Shown: positions 25,760 through 33,939 of the stretch, in pieces
How the letters are laid out: each line of letters opens with the position of its first letter
Position numbering within the stretch: position 1 is the first letter of the stretch
Origin: CAVUCE01 sp963739985
Lineage (GTDB): Bacteria; Bacteroidota; Ignavibacteria; Ignavibacteriales; Ignavibacteriaceae
Direction of reading: 5' to 3'
DNA length: 64,000 nt
Assembly (NCBI GenBank): GCA_963739985.1
Contig: CAVUCE010000005.1
Span: forward strand, 124,001-188,000
Program-made: the position numbers and the translations under genes
Notes under the pieces: model-generated
What the model saw: the letters and a program-made list of their open reading frames with translations, nothing else
Databases searched by the model: none
What the model was told of the DNA's origin: nothing

Positions 25760-28273
25760 CTATCCTTTGATTTTTGAAAACTTTCCATTTTCTATCAAAA
25801 CTTCAACCGGTTTAACATTCCAAATTTTTTCGGCATATTCATTCACAGCTCTGTCGCTTGAAAACCTTCCAACTCTAGCAATATTCAGCAGAGCTTTTCT
25901 TGACCATTCTTTTTGATTGCGGTAAAGTTGACTTACTTCTTCTTGTACTTTTAGATACGAATCAAAGTCAGCTAATAAACAATAATAATCGTTTTCTAAT
26001 AGTTCTTTTATTGTCCAATCAAAAATTCCAGGTTCATCCTTACTAAAATAATTGGAAAGAATCGCATCTATAGTTCGTTTTAATTCAGGATTTCCTTCGT
26101 AAATAGTTCTTGGTGAGTAACCATTTTTCTTAATATTTACTACTTCATCAGATCTTAATCCAAAAATAAAAATATTTTCTTTTCCTACTTCTTCTAATAT
26201 TTCAATATTTGCTCCATCCATCGTTCCAATTGTAAGAGCGCCGTTTAATGCAAATTTCATATTTCCTGTTCCGGAAGCTTCGAATCCGGCAGTTGAAATT
26301 TGTTCTGATAAATCAGCCGCGGGAATAATCTTTTTTGCCAACGAGACGGAATAGTTTTTAATAAATACAACTTTTAATTTGCCGTTTATCTGCGGATCAT
26401 TATTGATAATATTGGCAACATTGTTTATCAATTTTATAATCATTTTTGCCGCTAAGTAAGCCGGAGCTGCTTTGCCGGAAAAAATTACGGTTCGCGGAAC
26501 AACATCTAGATTGAGATTATCTTTTAATCTAAAATAGAGAGTGATGATGTGTAGAATATTTAGTAGTTGTCGTTTATACTGGTGAAATCTTTTTACCTGT
26601 ATGTCGAATAGTGATTCCGGATTTACTTCTACGCCGGAATCTTTTTTTATATAACTTGATAAAAGTTTTTTGTTCAGCCATTTGGAACTTTGCCATTCTT
26701 CGAGAAAAAGTTCATCATCAATAAACTTTTCAATCTTTCTTAGTTGTGAAAGATCCGTATTCCAACCGTCACCAATTCTATCTGTTATTAATCCGCTTAA
26801 TAAAGGATTTCCGGTACGAAGCCATCTTCTTGGTGTAATTCCGTTTGTAATATTTATAATCTTATCCGGAAAAATTTTGTTGAAGTGCGGAAATAATATT
26901 TCTTTAAGAATTTTTGTATGAAGTTTGGCTACACCGTTTACTTTGTGGCAACTTATAATTGCCAGATTTGCCATTTTAATTGATTTATCATTTCCTTCAC
27001 GAATGATTGACAATTCCGAGATTGTATTATTGTCAAAATCGTATTTGGATCTAACCGAATCTAAAAACCGCTGATTGATTTCATAAATAATTTGAAGGTG
27101 ACGAGGAAGTAGAAACTCAAATACTTTGACCGACCATTCCTCGAGGGCTTCGGGAACAACTGTATGATTTGTGTATGAAAAAGTTTTTGTAGTGATTTCC
27201 CAAGCATCGTCCCAGCTCAATTTTTCTTCGTCCAAAAGAATTCTCATTAACTCGGGAATAGCAAGAACCGGATGTGTTTCGTTAAGATGAATAGCTGTTT
27301 TATCAGTAAATTTATCAAATTTAGAGTGATTGATTTTATATTTTCTAATTATATCTTGTAAAGTAGCCGAAACAAAAAAGTATTGCTGTTGGAGTCTCAG
27401 CATTTTCCCTTGCGAAAAAGAATCATTTGGATATAATATTTTGGAAATTTTTTCGGATCTATTCTTACTCTCTACGGAAGCTAAATAATGTCCCATGTTG
27501 AATTCATTAAAGCTGAATTCATCTGTTGCTGTTGCTTTTGCTTGCCAGAGCCGAAGATTATTTACATTATTAACTCTATAACCCGGAACAGGAATATCCC
27601 ACGCTACAGCTAAAACATCTTCTGTGTTTATCCATTCAAATTTTGTGTCTCCTTTTTCATCTTGATAAGAATTAATTTTTCCGAAATATTTTACCGGATA
27701 AGCTAATTTTCTTCTTAAAATTTCCCATGGATTTCCATAACTGATCCAATTATCAGGCTTTTCTACTTGATAACCATTTTCTATCTGTTGCTCAAAGATT
27801 CCATATTCATATCGAATTCCATAACCGAAAGCCGGTAATTTTAAGGTAGACATTGAATCAATAAAACAAGCCGCAAGTCTTCCCAGTCCTCCGTTACCAA
27901 GTCCCATATCATGTTCAAATTCTCTAATCTCTTCTAAATCGTAACCTTCTTCTTTTAGAATCTCATAACATTCGTCGTAGTAATTCATATTGATGAGGGA
28001 ATTGCCGAGGAGTCTTCCCATTAAAAATTCAAGCGATAAATAATAAACTCTTTTAACATCATTTTCCTTTAATGTTTGTTGAGTTCTAAGCCAATTTCTA
28101 ACAAGCATATCACGGATAGACATCGAAAGAGCGAAATAAACATCATCTCCTGTTGCAGTAAATTTATCTTTTACCAGAAAAAATTCTAAATGTTCGGCAA
28201 ATTGATTTGAAAGAGAATAGCTTTCCAATTTTTCACTATCGGTGAAAAATACAGAGTCGTTTTTTAGTCCCAT
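25760..28273 (-). CDS. glgP: Glycogen (starch/maltodextrin) phosphorylase
   Basis: 837 residues, full length for GT35 enzymes. The enzyme releases glucose-1-phosphate from alpha-1,4-glucan ends using pyridoxal phosphate in the cytoplasm. Seen: 'YYLSLEFLMGRLLGNSLINM', 'GNGGLGRLAACFIDSM', 'IHLNETHPVLAIPELMR', 'NITNGITPRRWL', and the PLP site 'EASGTGNMKFALNGALTIGTMDGANIEI' with K673. No regulatory N-terminal phosphorylation site of the eukaryotic kind can be asserted. The gene is alone. The glucan-degrading partner in this window is the GH15 enzyme at 49605; no glycogen synthase or branching enzyme is near. Confidence 0.97.
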   Translation of the reverse strand: MGLKNDSVFFTDSEKLESYSLSNQFAEHLEFFLVKDKFTATGDDVYFALSMSIRDMLVRNWLRTQQTLKENDVKRVYYLSLEFLMGRLLGNSLINMNYYDECYEILKEEGYDLEEIREFEHDMGLGNGGLGRLAACFIDSMSTLKLPAFGYGIRYEYGIFEQQIENGYQVEKPDNWISYGNPWEILRRKLAYPVKYFGKINSYQDEKGDTKFEWINTEDVLAVAWDIPVPGYRVNNVNNLRLWQAKATATDEFSFNEFNMGHYLASVESKNRSEKISKILYPNDSFSQGKMLRLQQQYFFVSATLQDIIRKYKINHSKFDKFTDKTAIHLNETHPVLAIPELMRILLDEEKLSWDDAWEITTKTFSYTNHTVVPEALEEWSVKVFEFLLPRHLQIIYEINQRFLDSVRSKYDFDNNTISELSIIREGNDKSIKMANLAIISCHKVNGVAKLHTKILKEILFPHFNKIFPDKIINITNGITPRRWLRTGNPLLSGLITDRIGDGWNTDLSQLRKIEKFIDDELFLEEWQSSKWLNKKLLSSYIKKDSGVEVNPESLFDIQVKRFHQYKRQLLNILHIITLYFRLKDNLNLDVVPRTVIFSGKAAPAYLAAKMIIKLINNVANIINNDPQINGKLKVVFIKNYSVSLAKKIIPAADLSEQISTAGFEASGTGNMKFALNGALTIGTMDGANIEILEEVGKENIFIFGLRSDEVVNIKKNGYSPRTIYEGNPELKRTIDAILSNYFSKDEPGIFDWTIKELLENDYYCLLADFDSYLKVQEEVSQLYRNQKEWSRKALLNIARVGRFSSDRAVNEYAEKIWNVKPVEVLIENGKFSKIKG

Positions 28274-28423
28274 AGTTTAACTCATAATTTAAATGTCGCG
28301 AGATTCGAATAGAAGAGAATTTCCCCAAATTCTAGTTCCTGTTAAATACTGAAAATATTATGCAAGCGCAAATGTTATTGAATAATTAAAAGAATGGAAG
28401 TGGGGAAGGGAATTGACGAGTTG

Positions 28424-28453
28424 AAAAAGCCAAACTAAAAAGTTCAGCTTTTT
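28424..28453 (-). terminator. Terminator of the VOC-family gene
   Basis: On the minus strand AAAAAGC-tg-AACT-TTTT-AGTT-tg-GCTTTTT forms a hairpin with a 7-bp outer and 4-bp inner stem. It starts 6 bp after the stop of the gene at 28459. The last Ts serve as the tail. Confidence 0.75.
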
Positions 28454-28458
28454 AATGT

Positions 28459-28956
28459 CTAATCTTCTTCGTTATCTAGAGTAGAAAGTAAATCTATAAT
28501 ATCTAAATGTTTAGTTGTCATTTGCAAGTGTCCTTCGGAATCTATCGGCCACTCATCTAAAGAACGATCAGTATAAAGCTCAACACCATTGCCGTCAGGA
28601 TCGGTTAAATAAATAGATTCTGATACACCGTGATCAGAAGCTCCGGCTATCGGAAAATTAACTTCATAAAGTCTGCGTAATATTTTTGCCAATTCTTTTC
28701 TATTTGGAAAAAGAATTGCGAAATGATACATACCTGTATGTCCCGGCGGCGGCGGCGTAGCGCCTTTTCCATTCCAGGTATTTAATGCAATGTGATGATG
28801 ATATCCACCGGCGGAAAGAAATACTGCCGAATCACCAAACGATGTTGTAATTTCAAAGCCAAGTAAATCCCGGTAAAATTCCAAAGATTTTTCGATATCA
28901 GAGACGGTTAAATGAATATGACCGATTTTAACTTCAGGATTAATTCTGTGTTTCAC
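28459..28956 (-). CDS. VOC-superfamily protein, catechol-2,3-dioxygenase-like
   Basis: 165 residues. One vicinal-oxygen-chelate module pair is visible: 'IGHIHLTVSDIEKSLEFYRDLLGFE', 'GMYHFAILFPNRKELAKILRRL' and 'YLTDPDGNGVELYTDR'. Likely metal ligands are H13, H78 and E126, the 2-His-1-carboxylate set of extradiol dioxygenases and related lyases. The closest general type is the CatE/YfiE group of Bacillus, but a ring-cleaving substrate is unproven. It starts with GTG (28954-28956), as no ATG precedes the conserved N-terminus. It is monocistronic with its own terminator. Confidence 0.88.
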   Translation of the reverse strand: MKHRINPEVKIGHIHLTVSDIEKSLEFYRDLLGFEITTSFGDSAVFLSAGGYHHHIALNTWNGKGATPPPPGHTGMYHFAILFPNRKELAKILRRLYEVNFPIAGASDHGVSESIYLTDPDGNGVELYTDRSLDEWPIDSEGHLQMTTKHLDIIDLLSTLDNEED

Positions 28957-29038
28957 TATTTCAATACAATTTGTTAAATAATAAATGGCAAATTAAGGTA
29001 AGTAAGTCATAAATAACAAGGATTCTAAAATATTATTA

Positions 29039-29707
29039 CTAATAATTTTGTAAAACTCTAAAAAATTCTGATAGTTTATGCTCATCAAGTTTTCCGTTAG
29101 TTCTTACTCCGCTGCAAATATCAACTGCGTAAGGATTTACTTTTTCTACAGCTTCAATAACATTTTGCGGATTTAATCCGCCCGCAAGAAAAACCGGAAT
29201 CTTAATGTTTTTTACTATTTCTGCGCTAATGCTCCAATTATGAATTTTGCCCGTTCCACCTAACTCTTTCACAGTTAAGTTCTGATTACCGGAATCAAGC
29301 AAAATTGCATCCACGTTTTCAGAAATCTTTCGTGCTTCATCAATAGATTGGATTCCATTTACATGAATTACTTGAACGATAGAAATTCCGGGTAGAGCAT
29401 CTTTTAATTCTTTATAAGTTCCGTTAAGTAATCTATCACAAATTTGAATTGTATTAACTCTGGTGAATTTCTGCTGATTTATAATTTCTTCCACCGATTG
29501 TTTACTAGTTAAGAGAAAAGAAGCAACAGCCGGCGGAATTATTTTTGCGATTTCCTTAATGTTGTTTTCAGAAATTACTCCCGGGCCGCTGGGCATTTCT
29601 GAAACTAAACCAAGCGCAGATGCACCATAATTGATTGCTAATTTAGCTTCATCAACACTGCTAATACAGCAAATTTTTACCCTAATATGATGCTTGTTGT
29701 TCACCAT
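29039..29707 (-). CDS. trpF: Phosphoribosylanthranilate isomerase-like protein (TrpF)
   Basis: 222 residues. A TIM barrel with the PRAI N-terminal motif 'VKICCIS' (family norm 'VKICGI') supplies the catalytic Cys as C13, with an extra Cys at the usual Gly. The catalytic Asp is probably D138 in 'ILLDSG'. The phosphate loops 'PVFLAGGLNPQNV' and 'AVDICSGVRTNGKLDEHKL' are typical. TrpF isomerises phosphoribosylanthranilate in tryptophan synthesis. No other trp gene is here. The 'GLVSEMPSGPGVI' loop replaces the usual 'SPR' segment, so a divergent PRAI or another sugar-phosphate isomerase is possible. Its start lies inside the last 26 bp of the upstream lipoprotein gene, suggesting coupling. Confidence 0.8.
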   Translation of the reverse strand: MVNNKHHIRVKICCISSVDEAKLAINYGASALGLVSEMPSGPGVISENNIKEIAKIIPPAVASFLLTSKQSVEEIINQQKFTRVNTIQICDRLLNGTYKELKDALPGISIVQVIHVNGIQSIDEARKISENVDAILLDSGNQNLTVKELGGTGKIHNWSISAEIVKNIKIPVFLAGGLNPQNVIEAVEKVNPYAVDICSGVRTNGKLDEHKLSEFFRVLQNY

Positions 29708-30875
29708 ATTTTTCCGTTAGATTAGAAATAATACAATCTTTTTTAACAATATTTTTTATTTCTTTAAAAGGAATAAAGAGCTGTGGAGCTCCCATTACAT
29801 AAGGAGCAATTTCGTAAGCATTAATTTGAAAAATCAGTCCCGCAGGAGCGATAACATAATTATGATTCATAATAAATTTATTATGATCTAAAAAGAATCC
29901 GGCTTGCTGTAAAGTTTCGTTCGGTTTTACATTATAATATTCTCTTAGTTTCTGCTCGCCTAACTTGTTCAATTCTTCTTGATATTCGCCGGTTAAAATT
30001 TCGCTTAATTTAATCCTTTTCCCGGTTTTAAGATTATAACTATTTAATGTATAAAAAGTATTTGGATGTGCTCCGCCTTCAAAACGATACATTGTAGTTT
30101 TGTACGATACTATATCATCAGAATTAAAAAGTACATCAGTGCTAAAATCTATAGACCATCTTGGTTGATAATCTTTTGGATACAAAGTGTCGGTTTCAAT
30201 AAAGTGTTTATATCCGGAAATAAAATCATCGCAAATTTCCTTTAAGCTGTTCCACTTTTTCCCTTTGCTCTCAAGATTGTAACTCGTTAAATACAGATTA
30301 GAAAGTGCATAGTTAATAGAATCGGCTGCAGATTGATTCGGTGAATCTGAAATATTAGGATAACTCAATTTAATTTGAGCGCCGAAACCGTCTTTTAACT
30401 TTTTGTAATTTTCTTCTTCATGAATTAAATCAAAAGACGCACTACCTTCCGGATAACTTTCATCTAAAATGAAAGAATATTTCTTATTTGTTCCCGGTTT
30501 TTCCCAGGTACCTTCAATCTGTTTATTAGATCTGAATTTGCCGTTAAAAATTCCTGAGTAAATTGGATTATAATTTTTGTCGTATTTTCCCGTTACTTCA
30601 CCAAGAAAAATATCTCCATTGCTGTCTATTTTACTTGTGTAAGAAAAGTTAATGAGTTTACCCTGATTGATATAATAGTAATTTCCAGATAGTGCAGTAT
30701 CAATTCTATTAAGGTTTACAACAATTCTTTGGTTCTCATTATTTATTGTTCCTTCATATCTCTTAGAAAAAAAATGCGGAACTGTATCTTCCGAATTCAT
30801 CTTACAAGATGTTAGAAGGAAAGAGATTATAAATATTATTAATAGAGGGAAAATTTGTAAACTCTTTGATTTCAT
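29682..30875 (-). CDS. RsiV/DUF3298-like lipoprotein
   Basis: 397 residues. The signal peptide has lipobox 'LLTSC' (C24). Residues 30-160 look like a beta-rich lipocalin-type region ('NNENQRIVVNLNRI', 'YSGIFNGKFRSNKQIEGTWE'). The remaining part carries the DUF4163/DUF3298 pair, with 'YPNISDSPNQSAADSIN', 'SYKTTMYRFEGGAHPNTFYTLNSYNLKTGKRIKLSEIL' and 'FIMNHNYVIAPAGLIFQINAYEIAPYVMGAPQLFIPF'. In RsiV this fold is the extracellular lysozyme-sensing part of an anti-sigma factor. Here there is no cytoplasmic anti-sigma portion, so the protein is an envelope lipoprotein of unknown role. Its gene overlaps the trpF-like gene. Confidence 0.8.
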   Translation of the reverse strand: MKSKSLQIFPLLIIFIISFLLTSCKMNSEDTVPHFFSKRYEGTINNENQRIVVNLNRIDTALSGNYYYINQGKLINFSYTSKIDSNGDIFLGEVTGKYDKNYNPIYSGIFNGKFRSNKQIEGTWEKPGTNKKYSFILDESYPEGSASFDLIHEEENYKKLKDGFGAQIKLSYPNISDSPNQSAADSINYALSNLYLTSYNLESKGKKWNSLKEICDDFISGYKHFIETDTLYPKDYQPRWSIDFSTDVLFNSDDIVSYKTTMYRFEGGAHPNTFYTLNSYNLKTGKRIKLSEILTGEYQEELNKLGEQKLREYYNVKPNETLQQAGFFLDHNKFIMNHNYVIAPAGLIFQINAYEIAPYVMGAPQLFIPFKEIKNIVKKDCIISNLTEKYGEQQASY

Positions 30876-31044
30876 TTATAAGCCTTTTCTGTTTTAGAAT
30901 GGTTTTGTTTTAGGATGATAAGAACATCCGAAGGGAATATATAAAATTTTAATTTTATATAATTTGACGTAATCGTTAAAGCACTTTAAATTATTGATTG
31001 TAAAATTAAATAACAACCAGAAGAAAATTTCCCGAATCTAATTA

Positions 31045-31431
31045 TTAATCTATTATTGCTGTGGCTTCAATTTCTACAAGCAATTCAGGATCAATCAAAG
31101 ATTTAACTTCTACGAGTGTTGTTACAGGATTTATATCTTTAAAAAATTCCCCATGTGCTTTTCCAACTTCCTTCCATCTGGAAATATCGGTTACAAATAT
31201 TCTCGTCCTAACCACATCTTGCAATTTTGCATCAACTCTATTCAAATAATGTTCTATCTTTCTTATTATACAAACAGTTTGAACATATGCATCGTCTATT
31301 CCTATTATTTGTCCGTCTTCGATTGCAACTGTTCCGGCAACTTCAATGTGTTTATCTACTTTTACAACGCGTGAATATCCGACTAAGTTTTCCCATTTTG
31401 TGTCCGAAGAAATGTTTATACGCTTTTCCAT
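31045..31431 (-). CDS. RidA (YjgF/YER057c/UK114) family protein
   Basis: 128 residues, the normal length. Seen: 'YSRVVKVDKHIEVAGTVAIEDG', 'QTVCIIRKIEHYLNRVDAKLQDVVRTRIFVTDISRWKEVGKAHGEFF' and the C-terminal 'PVTTLVEVKSLIDPELLVEIEATAII'. RidA itself hydrolyses reactive enamines/imines. Its key Arg lies in the segment equivalent to 'PARSTVEV' (R105 in E. coli), which here reads 'PVTTLVEV'. The Arg is missing, so this is probably an Rid subfamily without enamine deaminase activity. The protein is cytoplasmic and forms homotrimers in the family. The gene is monocistronic. Confidence 0.9.
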   Translation of the reverse strand: MEKRINISSDTKWENLVGYSRVVKVDKHIEVAGTVAIEDGQIIGIDDAYVQTVCIIRKIEHYLNRVDAKLQDVVRTRIFVTDISRWKEVGKAHGEFFKDINPVTTLVEVKSLIDPELLVEIEATAIID

Positions 31432-31520
31432 AAAAGCCTCATAAATTAAAAGTAAAATATGATAAATATAAAATATTCTTAAGTAAGCATAAATTACCCG
31501 GAGATGTGCTTTTAGAAATG

Positions 31521-31558
31521 AAAAAAATGCCGATCTAATATTTTAATTTAAATCGGCA
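31521..31558 (-). terminator. Terminator of the DUF4405 gene
   Basis: TGCCGAT (31528-31534) pairs with ATCGGCA (31552-31558). On the minus strand a run of seven Ts follows. It starts about 22 bp after the stop of the gene at 31581. Confidence 0.85.
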
Positions 31559-31580
31559 ATTTTGATAAGAGATTAATTAT

Positions 31581-32423
31581 TTAATCTGTTTGAATAATTC
31601 TAACAACTTCAATAGGAAGCATGTTATTGGATGAAGCTAAATCTCTAATATTATCTTCCGAAGTTGCATCAATTCCTTTTTTCTTTAAGTTATTTATTGC
31701 TTTTTGAAGAGGAACGCTAAGAAGTTCACTGATCTCACCGATAGTCTTTCTTCCGTAGCCGCTGCCTTCGGTTAATGTAATTTTATTAGACGATGTTTTC
31801 TTAACATTTAAAAATTCATAAAGTTTTTGCGGAGTAATTTCATTCTTTGCCGCAATTTCTTTTATAGTTAATGTTGAATCATTGGTAATAACGCCATTCT
31901 TTTTTAAGCGATTTTGAATTTCGGCGACCGGAAGTTTAATCAATTCTCCAAATTCGTAAACAGTTAAAAGCTCGGCATGAGGAATTGGAGGTTCGGTTTC
32001 TTTTGTTGCCCATGAGTTTGATAAATCGTCTCCCCAGTTCATAACGGTGCTAAAAGGCGGTACGTTAATAATTGTTAGTACCAATATTATAGCTCCGAGT
32101 GATGAAGACAAGGCTAGCTCGCGTTTTTTCTTCATCCCTTCCTGCATTTTAATTTTCAAATAAGATGTAATTACTTTCCAGTTAAAGTAAATGTGGAACG
32201 AAGCTGCCGCAATAAATAGAAACGTAAAAATTGTATGGATTGCTTGCCAATTTGTTTTGGTTAAAGCTATAAATCTCCATTCAGCCCAATATGCAACTCT
32301 TCCGGGAGGTGAAAAATATAGAATTATTCCCGAAATACTCATTATAAGGAATGAGATTATAATGTAGAATGTTGTAAATGATCTCCAGTGAAATTTCTTT
32401 TTATCTTTTATTTCGTTTAACAT
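31581..32423 (-). CDS. DUF4405-type membrane protein with duplicated C-terminal helical module
   Basis: 280 residues from the ATG at 32421-32423. An in-frame TTG at 32441 is rejected because GGGGAAG precedes the ATG. Three or four membrane helices lie at about 19-37, 60-80 and 103-122. Two histidines, H63 and H77, in one helix ('WQAIHTIFTFLFIAAASFHIYF') could bind haem, as in b-type cytochromes of similar fold. After about residue 150 come two similar modules of about 52 residues (about 154-206 and 225-278) sharing the pattern 'GEL/GEIxELL..P...xN.LKK.G'. The modules look helical and soluble. Function is unknown; an electron-transfer membrane anchor is the most natural guess. Confidence 0.8.
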   Translation of the reverse strand: MLNEIKDKKKFHWRSFTTFYIIISFLIMSISGIILYFSPPGRVAYWAEWRFIALTKTNWQAIHTIFTFLFIAAASFHIYFNWKVITSYLKIKMQEGMKKKRELALSSSLGAIILVLTIINVPPFSTVMNWGDDLSNSWATKETEPPIPHAELLTVYEFGELIKLPVAEIQNRLKKNGVITNDSTLTIKEIAAKNEITPQKLYEFLNVKKTSSNKITLTEGSGYGRKTIGEISELLSVPLQKAINNLKKKGIDATSEDNIRDLASSNNMLPIEVVRIIQTD

Positions 32424-32522
32424 ATCTTCCCCTAAGTTCAAGATTTATTATGAATCCGACTATAAATTGCCGGATGACTTGTCGGTTAGATTGCAATACG
32501 AGGAAAAAGATGCAAGGAATTT

Positions 32523-33227
32523 TTAAACTTTGCTCTTTAAATACGCTTGCCTTTTAGTTTCGGTAAATTTCTCAATTGCATATCTTAACATTGTCCTTGG
32601 CATTTTCTTATATCTATTGAGCAAGAACTTTTCTTCAGTCTTTAAATTTCGTTTTCCTATTTCTCTAAGCATCCACCCAACGGCTTTATGAATTAAATCA
32701 TGATTATCGTTTAATAAAATCTCACAAATATTTAAAGCGTCTTCAAATTGATTCTCTTTGATAAATCGGAATGTTGAAAGAATAGCGATTCTTTTATCCC
32801 ATATATTTTTTGATTTAGCTAACTTGTAAAGAATAGATCTGTCCTTATCCAGTAGAAATTCTCCGACAATTTTAGGCGCGCTAAGATCAATCAAATCCCA
32901 GTTGTTAATAAATCTTTTATTCTTTAAGTAATACTTATAAATACGATTCTTTTCGCGATCATCAGCTTTTTCAAATTTTTGAATTAGAATGAATAACGAT
33001 AAAAGTCTTTCTTCGTGGATTTCAGAAGCCAATAGTTGTAAAGTTTCATCGAAGGAGATTTCTTTATATTTCTTGGAAAGTATTCTTAGCGGCGGAACTT
33101 TGATGCCGACAAACTTATCACCCTCACCATATTCTCCGGGACCAGTCTTAAAAAATTTTTGAAGGATTTTTGCGTCATCTTTATTAAAGAGATGCTTCAT
33201 TTCTTTTCTTAATTCAATGAGATTCAT
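32523..33227 (-). CDS. DNA alkylation repair protein (AlkD-like HEAT-repeat glycosylase)
   Basis: 234 residues of helical repeats. Family landmarks are 'FKTGPGEYGEGDKFVGIKVPPLRILSKKYKEI', 'INNWDLIDLSAPKIVGEFLLDK', 'IWDKRIAILSTFRFIKENQF' and 'DLIHKAVGWMLREIGKRN'. These contain the Trp/Asp/Arg set (WDxxD, WxxR) that surrounds the flipped base in AlkD. AlkD removes bulky positively charged alkyl-purines. The ATG at 33225-33227 is the only good start. The protein is cytoplasmic. The gene is divergent from the CHRD gene and no Ada-type regulator is near. Confidence 0.92.
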   Translation of the reverse strand: MNLIELRKEMKHLFNKDDAKILQKFFKTGPGEYGEGDKFVGIKVPPLRILSKKYKEISFDETLQLLASEIHEERLLSLFILIQKFEKADDREKNRIYKYYLKNKRFINNWDLIDLSAPKIVGEFLLDKDRSILYKLAKSKNIWDKRIAILSTFRFIKENQFEDALNICEILLNDNHDLIHKAVGWMLREIGKRNLKTEEKFLLNRYKKMPRTMLRYAIEKFTETKRQAYLKSKV

Positions 33228-33367
33228 GCTTGATATCCTAATTGTATTTTTTAGTTGTCACAAATATCATGTGAATTATAAATTAATCCTAATATCACAA
33301 AGAACTAATAATGATTTTTCTATGTTATAAAAGTATTGAAAGAAGAGAAAAAATAAGGAGATGAGTT

Positions 33368-33880
33368 ATGAAGAATGTAATGAAATTGGGGATGTTCGTA
33401 TCATTGATTTTGATGTTTGCATTTACAGTTGCTTTTGCCGGTCAAAAACAAGACAGCACAAAAATCATGAAAAAAGCAAAACCGATGATGATGCACAAAA
33501 AGATGGATAATGTTTATAAAGCGGATTTGATGGGAAGTAATTTAGTTCCGCCTGTAAAAACAAAAGCACATGGAGAAGCGATTTTTACTTTTAGTAAAGA
33601 TGGTAAAAAAGTGATGTATAAATTATACGGATATAAAATAGACAGCGTTTCTATGGCGCATATACACCATGAATCCAAAGGTGAAAACGGACCTATCGCT
33701 GTCTGGCTATATAAAGGGAAAATTACCGGCAGCGTTAATGGTTTGATCGCTAAAGGAACTATTACTAATAAAGATATGAACTTAGATACCCTTAAAACAT
33801 GGATAAAAAACGGTGACGCAAGCGTAATTGTTCATACACAAAAACATCCAAATGGTGAGATAAGAGGCTTGATTAAATAA
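33368..33880 (+). CDS. Secreted CHRD-domain protein
   Basis: 170 residues. The signal peptide is clear (about 1-24, ending 'TVAFAGQK'), followed by a Lys/Met/His-rich stretch ('KKAKPMMMHKKMD', about 35-48). The CHRD domain (about 50-170) has 'YKADLMGSNLVPPVKTKAHGEAIFTF', 'MAHIHHESKGENGPIAVWLYKG' and 'ASVIVHTQKHPNGEIRGLI'. CHRD domains were first seen in chordin; the bacterial copies are exported and uncharacterised. The Met/His-rich linker could bind metal, but this is speculation. AAGGAG at 33355-33360 lies 7 nt before the ATG, one of the better ribosome sites in this window. Confidence 0.9.
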   Translation: MKNVMKLGMFVSLILMFAFTVAFAGQKQDSTKIMKKAKPMMMHKKMDNVYKADLMGSNLVPPVKTKAHGEAIFTFSKDGKKVMYKLYGYKIDSVSMAHIHHESKGENGPIAVWLYKGKITGSVNGLIAKGTITNKDMNLDTLKTWIKNGDASVIVHTQKHPNGEIRGLIK

Positions 33881-33887
33881 CTTTTTT

Positions 33888-33915
33888 GTAGGGACAAGCT
33901 GCTACTTGTCCCTGC
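33888..33915. repeat. GGGACAAG palindrome, copy 3
   Basis: GTAGGGACAAG (33888-33898) pairs with CTTGTCCCTGC (33905-33915), 11 bp with one G-T wobble and a 6-nt loop. It begins 8 bp after the CHRD stop, followed by ATTTTAATAT, and may end transcription of that gene. It is a close relative of the copies at 17045 and 20199. Confidence 0.75.
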
Positions 33916-33939
33916 ATTTTAATATAATGAGTTAAGTTT

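Noticed and set aside
17045..33915. CRISPR-like array from the repeated GGGACAAG palindromes
   Set aside because: The copies are thousands of bases apart and lack regular spacers.
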